A stretch of DNA of 64,000 nt, from contig NZ_QKPO01000004.1 of NCBI RefSeq assembly GCF_003258355.1, positions 62,001 to 126,000 on the forward strand, read 5' to 3'. Each line of letters begins with the position of its first letter. Positions within the stretch are counted from its first letter, which is position 1. Source of the stretch: Confluentibacter sediminis. Lineage in GTDB: Bacteria > Bacteroidota > Bacteroidia > Flavobacteriales > Flavobacteriaceae. This document shows positions 25,127 to 32,825 of this stretch, in pieces. The notes under the pieces were generated by a model. That model was given only the letters and a program-made list of their open reading frames with translations, had not been told where the DNA came from and did no database searches. Position numbers and translations under genes: made by a program.

Positions 25127-27418
25127 TTAAGAGCGTTCAAAAATTGCGTCAATGTCATCTTCAGATGAGAAATTCGAATGGTAACCTCCTTCTAATTCAT
25201 TGTCATCATCAGGCTCATAACTTTCAAAATAGGAGATTGCCATTCTTTCCAGATCTAAGTTTGACACAATTCTTGATTTATCGAATCCAATTTTATCTAA
25301 AACATTTATATTAAAACCATCTAAAAATGAATTAAGACTTTCATAAACTTCAGATTCTATCCCATGTATGTCAATATCAAATTCGGGATAACCATCAGGG
25401 TAATGATACTGGTTAATATAGCTTCTGTAATCAATACCTAAATCATTATTATTTAGAACATCATCCAAATAATTTTCAATATGATTTTCTACTTCAGATA
25501 AAATGTGTTCGTCTTCAATATTAAATTTATCAATAAAATTTAGAAGATATTTTAAAGTGTCTTCATCTAGGGGGTATTCAATAAAATCATATAAAAATTT
25601 AAAATCACTATATTCTATTTTTGGTTCAAATTCAGTTAATATTATTAAAAGTTCCCGTAATCTATTTCCAATAGGTTTATCAGAAATTATTAAGGATTTT
25701 AAAAAATGTTCTATTCTCTTATTTAATTTTTCATTCAATAAGTCTAAATAAGAAAGTGTAATTAAGAAATCCCAATCTTCTTCTATTAATTTTTTGTCAA
25801 AAAAACAATCAAATAAATTTTCTTGAATCCTTTTTGAGGATTGACTATTAATTTTTTTGGATGTAGAAAGGGTTTGTAAATAATCTAGAGAAGCCACTGT
25901 TTCTAAAGATTTAAAAATATTTGAAATTAAGTCAATCTCTTCAGAATATGAATAAAGAACAAAGTCCGTAATAGATGGATTAAATAGAACATATTCATAT
26001 TTGTTTTTATCTATTTGATTTCTATTAAGCAAGGATTTTATAGCTAATTTTCTAACAGCTTCAAAACTCTTATCCGTAAAATCACCTAAATTTACAGGAT
26101 GTGTTTTAAGAAATGTATAATAGGAGCTTCTTAGTTCTTCCTCCAAGATTTTACCATTATTGTAAACGGTCAGAAATGTAAGAGCCCTAACACAATCATC
26201 GGTCTGGTTTTGAAAATAGTCTGACCAAATATCTTCAGGATTGTCTAGGTTATTCTTAATGTATTTCCAATATTCATTAGGTAAAACATTTCCAATTCTG
26301 ATATTATCAGTAACAAATTCTATTATTCGAGGATTAAAATTCCGGTGATTTATTATCTCTTTATATCTTTTATCTTGGTATATCTTTTCAATATATTCAT
26401 AATTTAATTTTGAATGATAAATATGATTATATAAAATTTTAGCTTTATCTATATTGGTTAAATTTTCAACTCTAAGCAAAAATTCATTATCACGAATTTT
26501 CCCATTTTGGAATCTATGACTTAAACTATATGCTTTATTTAGAATATTTGTTCGAGACGTTAGAATGAATTTTTTAGAATTATCGTTACGAACTCTATTA
26601 ATAAATTTAACAATATGTGAATCTCTTTTGTTATTTATGGCATCGTATAAAGTGCTTCCTAAAAAATCATCACAGTAAAATAAGATTTTCTTTTTTTCAC
26701 TTTCTCTAAATATATTTTCAGCCTCACTAATATTTTCTTCAATGTCACAAAATTCATATCCTTTGGCAGTATAATAAAGTGCTAAATTATCGGCAAGAGT
26801 GGTTTTACCAATTCCTGGTTCACCAGTCATTATTACTACATTGTTTTCTTTAAGAATATTTAACCCTTTTTTGTGGTTTTCTGTTATGGCATATTTATAT
26901 GCATTATCTTTAATTTCACCTATTGTACTTTTACTTCTACCCTTAATAGCATTATTATAAATTAAGTCTAATATGGAAGAACTTGTAATCCATAATTTGT
27001 AATTTTGTTCAACAATGTCTTGATTTTCTTTCTTTGAAAGAAAGTCATTTAAATCTTCTTTCCCCAATATATCATCCTCTCTTTTTATGAAAGGATTAAA
27101 TATCGTTTTTATTTCTTGTTTATTTTGTCTAGATAGATTTTTTGAAGTAATAAAAATATATTTATCAGGTTTAAGTTTAATAACTTTTGCTAATTCTTCT
27201 GATTTTAATTTAGAAATTAGATTACTGTATGGTGTTTGAACATAGTGCTTACATTGAATAATTCCTTCTTTGGTATTATCAATCCAAAATCTGCCATCAA
27301 CACCACCATCTTTACCAGCTTTAAATACTTCAACCCTTTTACCTAAAATTTTTCCAATTATAGACGCTCCTAAAGCTTCAAACTCTCTGTCATTAAGTTT
27401 TGAAAAATCATACTCCAT
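25127..27418 (-). CDS. restriction-endonuclease / STAND NTPase fusion, candidate defence protein
   Basis: This 763-aa protein has an N-terminal Mrr-like restriction-endonuclease domain (about 1-130) with the PD-(D/E)xK core: E14 in the first helix, D41 in KDGGVDG, and Q55-C56-K57. A linker leads to a STAND-type P-loop NTPase (about 175-420) with Walker A GEPGIGKTT (199-207), Walker B ILFYCDD (D250-D251) and an arginine motif LTSRTN (287-292). The C-terminal 340 residues are helical, contain no recognised TPR repeats, and end in an acidic tail. The pattern is like nSTAND3 proteins and Avs-type anti-phage sensors. Codon use is strikingly A/T-rich beside its neighbours. Phage defence is inferred, not shown. 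Confidence 0.85.
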   Translation of the reverse strand: MEYDFSKLNDREFEALGASIIGKILGKRVEVFKAGKDGGVDGRFWIDNTKEGIIQCKHYVQTPYSNLISKLKSEELAKVIKLKPDKYIFITSKNLSRQNKQEIKTIFNPFIKREDDILGKEDLNDFLSKKENQDIVEQNYKLWITSSSILDLIYNNAIKGRSKSTIGEIKDNAYKYAITENHKKGLNILKENNVVIMTGEPGIGKTTLADNLALYYTAKGYEFCDIEENISEAENIFRESEKKKILFYCDDFLGSTLYDAINNKRDSHIVKFINRVRNDNSKKFILTSRTNILNKAYSLSHRFQNGKIRDNEFLLRVENLTNIDKAKILYNHIYHSKLNYEYIEKIYQDKRYKEIINHRNFNPRIIEFVTDNIRIGNVLPNEYWKYIKNNLDNPEDIWSDYFQNQTDDCVRALTFLTVYNNGKILEEELRSSYYTFLKTHPVNLGDFTDKSFEAVRKLAIKSLLNRNQIDKNKYEYVLFNPSITDFVLYSYSEEIDLISNIFKSLETVASLDYLQTLSTSKKINSQSSKRIQENLFDCFFDKKLIEEDWDFLITLSYLDLLNEKLNKRIEHFLKSLIISDKPIGNRLRELLIILTEFEPKIEYSDFKFLYDFIEYPLDEDTLKYLLNFIDKFNIEDEHILSEVENHIENYLDDVLNNNDLGIDYRSYINQYHYPDGYPEFDIDIHGIESEVYESLNSFLDGFNINVLDKIGFDKSRIVSNLDLERMAISYFESYEPDDDNELEGGYHSNFSSEDDIDAIFERS

Positions 27419-27437
27419 ATTTTTACTACAGTTTTTT

Positions 27438-27445
27438 CAAATTTA
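27438..27445 (-). promoter_or_regulatory. candidate -7 element for the STAND gene
   Basis: On the minus strand TAAATTTG (plus-strand CAAATTTA) matches TAnnTTTG and ends 20 bases before the STAND gene ATG. No matching -33 box is seen. It suggests the gene has its own promoter and is not an operon partner of the DUF1593 gene. Confidence 0.4.
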
Positions 27446-27588
27446 GATTACTTAATATAAATAGAGATTGGTTTAAATTTAAGCCAACATTTACAATGAA
27501 TCGTTTCAAATATTTAAATCAGTCAATAAGCGAATTTAGTTTTTTAAAATCACAAAATCAACATGTAGTACAATAAATACAAGTAAAT

Positions 27589-29025
27589 TTACTTCGGCAC
27601 CACGGTAACAATCATCCGCTTATATCGAGTCAAGTTCGGCGTGCCTTTATCGGTCATTTTTAAAATAATATGTAGCGTTTCTTGTTTATCTACGATGGGT
27701 GCAGTCGCTGTAAAGCCCGGAAAATTTTCTGGGGTTATTACCACTTCTTTTTTATATGTGCCTGCTTGGGGGTAATGATACCATACAAAGCCAAAGCTAT
27801 CACCATCGGGGTCGTAGGAGTTGGAGGCATCAAAACTAAAGGATTCTCCAGATTTTACCGTAATGTTTTCAGGGCTACTCAGTACAGGTACGGGCGCATG
27901 GTTGGCATGGGCGTAATCTGCCAAACACCAGTCCATACGTGCCGCAAAATCATTTTGAAAATCGGTTCGCCAACGCCAAAGGGTGGCTTTATTATCATGA
28001 TAGGTTTTGGTGGAATCTTTTTTAACGACTCTGCCAAACTCACTAAAGCCAAAAGGGATGTAATCATCGCTGGCATCTGTCCAAATGGCTCTGGTTTCAG
28101 GTGCTAAAGGCACATCGGAAGGGCCTTTTTTAAGTTTAGAAACATCGGGTTTGTATAATTCGTAACGACCGCCCCAACCGCCCCAATTGGGGTGTTCCGG
28201 ATTGTTAAGTCCGTTGGGAATTAAGCTTAAAAAAGAGGGAGTGTCGCCTTCCATGCCCCAAGCCACATCGGGATATACAGCACCCAATGGGCCATGGCCT
28301 TGTTGAATGTGTTCTGCAAGCCACGAGTTGCTTATTTCCGTATTAGGAAGGCCTTTTATTTCGGAATTTATGGCCGACCATGTAGAGGTGCCATAATCGT
28401 CTCCCGGACTGACAATGTAAAATAACTCGGGGAAAGTATTGCGTATCCAAATCCCGCTATCATCTTGGTCTGAAATGGTATAGACTCTTAGTTTATCCAG
28501 CAATCGTTTCAGTTCTGCCTTCGATTTGGTGTCTTTTAAGGTGTAAAGTGCTTGTGATAAGGTATTCACGCCACCCCACACCGAGATATAGAGTGGGCGA
28601 GGGTCGTTCTTTTCAAGTTCTTTAATAATTCTATTGGAGCCTTCGGAATCCTGTCCTTTGCCAACGCCTAGCATGCCGTATTTTGGAAGTCCGTGTGTGA
28701 CTAAGGCCAACAGCGAGCTAGCTTCGGGGAAACCAGTTTCGTGTTTATTTAAATTCGCTTGTACCTTGCCATAAGCATTTATGATTTTTATAACAGATTC
28801 AGGATGTACTTTGGTCTTTTGCCAAACCGAGGTGGTGGCAATAATACCTTTAATGTCTATTTGGTTAGCGTATAACAGTAACCGCACCATAGATTGGGTA
28901 TCGTCTGGATCGGCTTCAATATCTGTTAAAATAATAACGCGGTGTTTTGTGGTTTCTTGAGCTACTATAGAGTTAATACAAAGAGAGGATAGTATTAGAT
29001 TTAAAAATAAAGCAGATAGTTTCAT
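27589..29025 (-). CDS. secreted DUF1593 (nucleoside-hydrolase-like) protein
   Basis: This 478-aa protein starts with a signal peptide ending at about residue 23 (NSIVAQ). Residues 27-310 resemble nucleoside hydrolases: RVIILTDIEADPDDTQSMVR carries the Asp cluster that binds calcium and ribose in that family, and VWGGVNTLSQALY follows. Residues about 380-475 form an immunoglobulin-like domain (FDASNSYDPDGDSFGFVWYH). The family is known as DUF1593 and is often annotated as cellulose-binding. It probably acts on sugar or glycan derivatives outside the cytoplasm, like the esterase beyond the STAND gene. Confidence 0.85.
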   Translation of the reverse strand: MKLSALFLNLILSSLCINSIVAQETTKHRVIILTDIEADPDDTQSMVRLLLYANQIDIKGIIATTSVWQKTKVHPESVIKIINAYGKVQANLNKHETGFPEASSLLALVTHGLPKYGMLGVGKGQDSEGSNRIIKELEKNDPRPLYISVWGGVNTLSQALYTLKDTKSKAELKRLLDKLRVYTISDQDDSGIWIRNTFPELFYIVSPGDDYGTSTWSAINSEIKGLPNTEISNSWLAEHIQQGHGPLGAVYPDVAWGMEGDTPSFLSLIPNGLNNPEHPNWGGWGGRYELYKPDVSKLKKGPSDVPLAPETRAIWTDASDDYIPFGFSEFGRVVKKDSTKTYHDNKATLWRWRTDFQNDFAARMDWCLADYAHANHAPVPVLSSPENITVKSGESFSFDASNSYDPDGDSFGFVWYHYPQAGTYKKEVVITPENFPGFTATAPIVDKQETLHIILKMTDKGTPNLTRYKRMIVTVVPK

Positions 29026-29046
29026 GATAGGTTAGTTGGTATGTTA

Positions 29047-29232
29047 TTATTGTAAATTTAGTAATGTTTTTTTAATAGCATCTCTCAATTTGGTATTTAC
29101 CTGTACGGCATCTGCATAATCATTCCAGCGTTGTACGGTATTGTTTATTTCAGATATGATTTGCTCCGATTTTTTAATATTTATGGTTTTGTTTCTAAAA
29201 TATATGTTGGTAAAAACTAACTTTAATAGCTT
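29047..29232 (-). pseudogene. possible remnant of a HipA-like gene (C-terminal end)
   Basis: A 61-codon open stretch without a start codon ends IKKTLLNLQ-stop. The reading IISEINNTVQRWNDYADAVQ looks like the C-terminal helices of HipA-family Ser/Thr kinase toxins, from memory of the family. An in-frame stop lies directly upstream (29233-29235). It is followed within 40 bases by a palindromic repeat, a plausible agent of its loss. The family call is a low-confidence inference, but the protein-like composition is striking for an intergenic region. Confidence 0.35.
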
Positions 29233-29271
29233 TTAGGGAGGTGTATGTTGGTATTTGCCAATATTTATAAT

Positions 29272-29351
29272 CGTCATTGTGAACACGGTGAAGCAATCTG
29301 TTTATCAATAGTTCTGTATTATGAGATTGCTTCACCGTGTTCGCAATGACG
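29272..29351. repeat. palindromic repeat (CGTCATT type), near-perfect
   Basis: Arms of 28 bases (29272-29299 and 29324-29351) pair at 27 positions around a 24-base centre. The left arm starts CGTCATTGTGAACACGGTGA and the right ends CGTGTTCGCAATGACG. It shares GTCATT, AGCAATCTG and CGCAATGAC with the copy at 9642-9729. Together with the HipA-like remnant it explains most of the 385-base gap between the DUF1593 and oxidoreductase genes. Confidence 0.85.
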
Positions 29352-29410
29352 TTTTATGTGGATTCCTGCTTTCTCATGAAATCGAAGATTCGACGAAGTC
29401 AATGACAACT

Positions 29411-30319
29411 CTAATCAACAATCAATATATTTTTTCCTTTGGAATGTCCTTGATGTTGGTAGGCTAGAGCGTCTTTAGCTTCGGAAAGTGGAAATTGTTT
29501 ATCTATAAAGACTTTAACGTGTCCTTGTTCAATAAGGTAAGCAATGGTTTTTAACTGTTCGGCATCCGAATGAAACAGGAAGTTGGTAGCTGTAACACCG
29601 TGTTTTTGAGCTAATTCTTCAGAAGGTTTAGCGGTGATAGACACATAGTTCCCCCCTTTTTTAAGCAATGGGATCGTGAGTTCAGAACTGGCCATACTGT
29701 CAAATACGGCATCAAAATCGGCTGTAATTTTAGAGAAGTCGGCTGTTTTGTAATCAATAATAGCATCCACCTCCACTGATTTTAAAAAGGCTTCATTTTT
29801 TGGAGACGCCACACCTACCACGAATGCTCCTGTCCATTTGGCATATTGCACCGCAAACAGGCCAACGCCACCGGCAGCTGCTTGAATCAGTATTTTGTGT
29901 CCTTTTTTTAAGCTCAATTTATCAAATAAACCTTGCCAAGCAGTTAAGGCTGCTAGTGGCACTGCTGCAGCTTCTTGAAAATTAAGGTTTTTTGGTTTTA
30001 AGGCAATATATTTGGTTTCGGTTGCTACATATTCGGCAAACGCACCTTGTTTGGCCCATTCCAAAGAACCAATCACGGCATCACCAACTTTATAATCGTG
30101 AACGTCTGTTCCAACAGCTTCTATGATTCCAGCAATATCGGTGCCTACCGTATAGGGCATTTCAAAATAACCATGTATGGTACTTTTCCAATCGACTGGA
30201 TTGATACCGCAGGCTTTTACTTTTACCAATACTTGGTTTGGTGTTATTGTGGGTTTTGGTATATCTTCAATTTTAATATTATCAATGGCTCCTTTTTCGT
30301 AAATCCTTACTGCTTTCAT
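29411..30319 (-). CDS. NADP-dependent oxidoreductase, quinone-reductase type (MDR superfamily)
   Basis: This 302-aa cytoplasmic protein belongs to the zinc-independent medium-chain dehydrogenases. The GroES-like domain opens MKAVRIYEKGAIDNIKI and the nucleotide-binding domain has the expected AAAGGVGLFAVQYAK (about 148-162). No structural zinc Cys cluster is present. Such proteins reduce quinones or enones with NADPH. It is the last gene of a minus-strand group with the two lipoproteins upstream. Substrate is not defined by the sequence. Confidence 0.9.
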   Translation of the reverse strand: MKAVRIYEKGAIDNIKIEDIPKPTITPNQVLVKVKACGINPVDWKSTIHGYFEMPYTVGTDIAGIIEAVGTDVHDYKVGDAVIGSLEWAKQGAFAEYVATETKYIALKPKNLNFQEAAAVPLAALTAWQGLFDKLSLKKGHKILIQAAAGGVGLFAVQYAKWTGAFVVGVASPKNEAFLKSVEVDAIIDYKTADFSKITADFDAVFDSMASSELTIPLLKKGGNYVSITAKPSEELAQKHGVTATNFLFHSDAEQLKTIAYLIEQGHVKVFIDKQFPLSEAKDALAYQHQGHSKGKNILIVD

Positions 30320-30328
30320 GTTGGTTTA

Positions 30329-30787
30329 TTAATGATTACAATCTGTTTTGGTTAATGGCATGGTAGATGAAAACGAGACATGATCGGTGTTTCGGAAATG
30401 TGTCCCTTCGGCATCCATCTCTCCATAACCTTCTATCAGTTCATCGTTTATGACTTTAAAGATAACCTCGCGTTTGCTGGTCGTTCCTTCCGATTGAAAG
30501 GTGTATTCGGCCAAAAGGACATCATCATCTACAATCCCCCTAAAAGTACCTGTATTGGCATCTTTTTCAGCTAAATGATAATTGAGGTATCCAGCAACCA
30601 TGTCATTCATTTCGGTGATTTTTAATTCAATGGAATTATTATGTCCCTTATAGGCATAGCAACCAACTTCTAAAAAGGGACTCGGGACATTGGTATCAAC
30701 GGTTTCCCTAGTGTTGTCCGTTTCTGATTTATTTTTACAACTGATGAAAACAGAGGTTATTAGGCATAGAATAATTAATTTTTTCAT
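30329..30787 (-). CDS. lipoprotein of unknown function
   Basis: This 152-aa protein has a lipoprotein signal (MKKLIILCLITSVFISC, C17) followed by a polar linker and a small beta-rich domain. A repeated phrasing of YKGHNNSIELKITEMNDMVA then GYLNYHLAEKDANTGTF is like the small Bacteroidota proteins that report on envelope content, but I cannot name a family. It lies 9 bases before the oxidoreductase gene and 16 after the META-domain lipoprotein. Confidence 0.7.
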   Translation of the reverse strand: MKKLIILCLITSVFISCKNKSETDNTRETVDTNVPSPFLEVGCYAYKGHNNSIELKITEMNDMVAGYLNYHLAEKDANTGTFRGIVDDDVLLAEYTFQSEGTTSKREVIFKVINDELIEGYGEMDAEGTHFRNTDHVSFSSTMPLTKTDCNH

Positions 30788-30803
30788 TTTTAATGATTTA
30801 AAA

Positions 30804-31226
30804 TTAGTTCACTTTTTTGAATCGCATCATGGCAACATCATCAAGGATTAAAATTAATTTACCTTCTTCATCAAGACTATATGTGTTTACTTTTTTGATA
30901 GTATTTAAAAATACTTGTTCGCCTTGCCCACAATACATCATGGTGGTAGGCCCAGGTTCACCAAAAGTGATACTATTACCGTGTATGGAAAAGTCCGCCG
31001 AATAACCATTGCAACTCGAATGTCCTTCTACTTTATTAGTGGTTTTATTGAAGGTGATTTGTGGTTTTTTATCAGGGTACAATCCATTAAAGGCGATTCG
31101 AGGGCCCGTAATATATTCTAATTCCCAAGTGGTATTATATAATGTGTTGCCCATGGTTTTGGTGGACTTGCAGGCATTAAGCATTAAAATAACGGTAAAT
31201 AAACAAAAGAGCTTTAATTGTTTCAT
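30804..31226 (-). CDS. META domain lipoprotein (HslJ-like)
   Basis: This 140-aa protein has a lipoprotein signal (LMLNAC, C19) and one META/HslJ domain (about 30-138). The hallmark is NTTWELEYITG, followed by KVEGHSSCNGYSADFSI and TMMYCGQGEQVFLNTI. HslJ-like proteins are linked to heat and antibiotic stress at the envelope, though the molecular role is not known. It leads the minus-strand group with the next lipoprotein and the oxidoreductase. Confidence 0.87.
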   Translation of the reverse strand: MKQLKLFCLFTVILMLNACKSTKTMGNTLYNTTWELEYITGPRIAFNGLYPDKKPQITFNKTTNKVEGHSSCNGYSADFSIHGNSITFGEPGPTTMMYCGQGEQVFLNTIKKVNTYSLDEEGKLILILDDVAMMRFKKVN

Positions 31227-31312
31227 ATTTATTAATCTAGAAATCGTGTTAGCTAATTTAGCTTTTAAAGTCTTTAAAAAGAATAAAAAACAATTTTATT
31301 AATGACAGACGA

Positions 31313-32401
31313 TCAAGATTTAAATCTATCTACTATTTTCAGAAATAAATTATACAAAAAAGCATTGGTTTTGGCATAATAAAATGAGATAACCACCACC
31401 ACAAGAATAAAAGCCAAGGCACCAAAAATGGCTTGATAAGGGTCTAAAGCTTTGTAGTAAAAATGTTTTAATCCAATACCTGTGTAACTTCCAAAAATAA
31501 TAATGAAGTGAAAGGTGTAAATGGACAATGTTTTTTCGCCAATTCTGGTAATGATAGATTGTTTTAAAAAATGTTCGAAGGTGTAAAACAAACCAAAAAG
31601 TACCAGAACATCACCCAAACGAGAAAACAAGTAATTGTAATTTGCTGCCGCATGAAAAAGAGTTAAGCCAGTAACATCGCCTATTTTATGAAGAAATCCA
31701 GAAGATTGAAAGATTAGTAGATAACCAAACGTAAAAAACGTACAGATGGTTAGAGCTTTAAAGGCCTTTCTATGAACATGCCTAAAAAATACTGTTGCAA
31801 AAAAGGCGCCCAAAGCCGAATAGCCAAACCACGGTATAATGGTAAAAACAGAACCATTTTTTTTAGAGATATAGTTGGCAAACACTAAAGGCGTATCTGG
31901 TAAAACAATGTTTCTATATAAAGGTTCAGTTATAAATATGGTGCAGCCTATGATAACTAAAACAATCGATAATACATATGTATTAGCTTTAAAAACGTAG
32001 TATAAGGCAACCATGAGAATGAGAGACAAACCAATGCATTGTAACACATCCACGACTAAGAAGTAAGGATAAAACTTTCCTTGAAACCAGTCAAAAAAAT
32101 CGACTCTTAAGGTGTAGCCAATAAATAAAAGCAGTAAGCCTCTATAAAGACCTTTACGTATTCTTACCTTATCATTCCCTTTTTCTTTTGCTTTTAATAG
32201 CAAATACATGAAAACAAGTCCAGAAATAGTAAAAAAAGTAGGGGCGGTAACCCCTCTAAAATACGACCAAATATTATAAAAAATGTTAGTATCATCTCTA
32301 TAAATAGGGTCTAAAAGCGTATCAATAAAATGTCCTTGTAACATCATCAATATGGCAAAAGCTCTTACAGCATCAATAAAGTAAAGACGATTAGAATGCA
32401 A
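31313..32401 (-). CDS. DUF1624 / heparan-alpha-glucosaminide N-acetyltransferase-like membrane protein
   Basis: This 362-aa protein has about ten hydrophobic helices. It begins MHSNRLYFIDAVRAFAILMML, the conserved DAVRAFAIxxMLQGH signature of the DUF1624 family, whose human relative (HGSNAT) moves an acetyl group across the membrane to a glycan. The His in LQGHFID (H22) is the likely catalytic one. In bacteria such proteins may modify envelope sugars. No glycan genes lie beside it, so the target is unknown. It is divergent from the DUF4212 gene. Confidence 0.8.
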   Translation of the reverse strand: MHSNRLYFIDAVRAFAILMMLQGHFIDTLLDPIYRDDTNIFYNIWSYFRGVTAPTFFTISGLVFMYLLLKAKEKGNDKVRIRKGLYRGLLLLFIGYTLRVDFFDWFQGKFYPYFLVVDVLQCIGLSLILMVALYYVFKANTYVLSIVLVIIGCTIFITEPLYRNIVLPDTPLVFANYISKKNGSVFTIIPWFGYSALGAFFATVFFRHVHRKAFKALTICTFFTFGYLLIFQSSGFLHKIGDVTGLTLFHAAANYNYLFSRLGDVLVLFGLFYTFEHFLKQSIITRIGEKTLSIYTFHFIIIFGSYTGIGLKHFYYKALDPYQAIFGALAFILVVVVISFYYAKTNAFLYNLFLKIVDRFKS

Positions 32402-32548
32402 TAGGTTTCAGTTATAGTTTTACTGGTATAAAGATAGTTTTAAAAATTATTTGTAGCAAAATTATAATTTATTGATTTTTAACTAAAAATATCACTTTTC
32501 ATGTAAACAATTTAATTTATATATTAGTAGCCTATAACCAAACTAAAT

Positions 32549-32806
32549 ATGACCGAACAAGAAAAGGCGACTGCCTATTGGAAAGAAAACATTAAATACC
32601 TTATCATTTTATTAACCATCTGGTTTCTGGTTTCTTATGGAGCCGGTATTTTATTTAAAGATGCTTTAGATACTATAAAAATTGCAGGTTTTAAGCTTGG
32701 CTTTTGGTTTGCACAACAAGGCTCTATGTACGTATTTGTGATTTTGATTTTCGTTTATGTGCGTATTATGAATAAACTTGATAAAAAATACGGATATGAG
32801 GACTAG
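32549..32806 (+). CDS. DUF4212 symporter small subunit
   Basis: This 85-aa protein has two hydrophobic helices and the DUF4212 features YWKENIKYLIILLTIWFLVS (starting at residue 10) and FWFAQQGSMYVFVILIFVY near 51-69. Proteins of this family are the small partner of a sodium:solute symporter, and the large subunit gene follows 19 bases downstream. The pair serves acetate or other short-chain carboxylate uptake. Confidence 0.92.
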   Translation: MTEQEKATAYWKENIKYLIILLTIWFLVSYGAGILFKDALDTIKIAGFKLGFWFAQQGSMYVFVILIFVYVRIMNKLDKKYGYED

Positions 32807-32825
32807 TTTGTTTTTAATAGAAGCT

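Noticed and set aside
32778-32825. Earlier start for the sodium:solute symporter
   Set aside because: It would overlap the DUF4212 gene, and the extra residues (MRTSLFLIEA) are not part of the family pattern.
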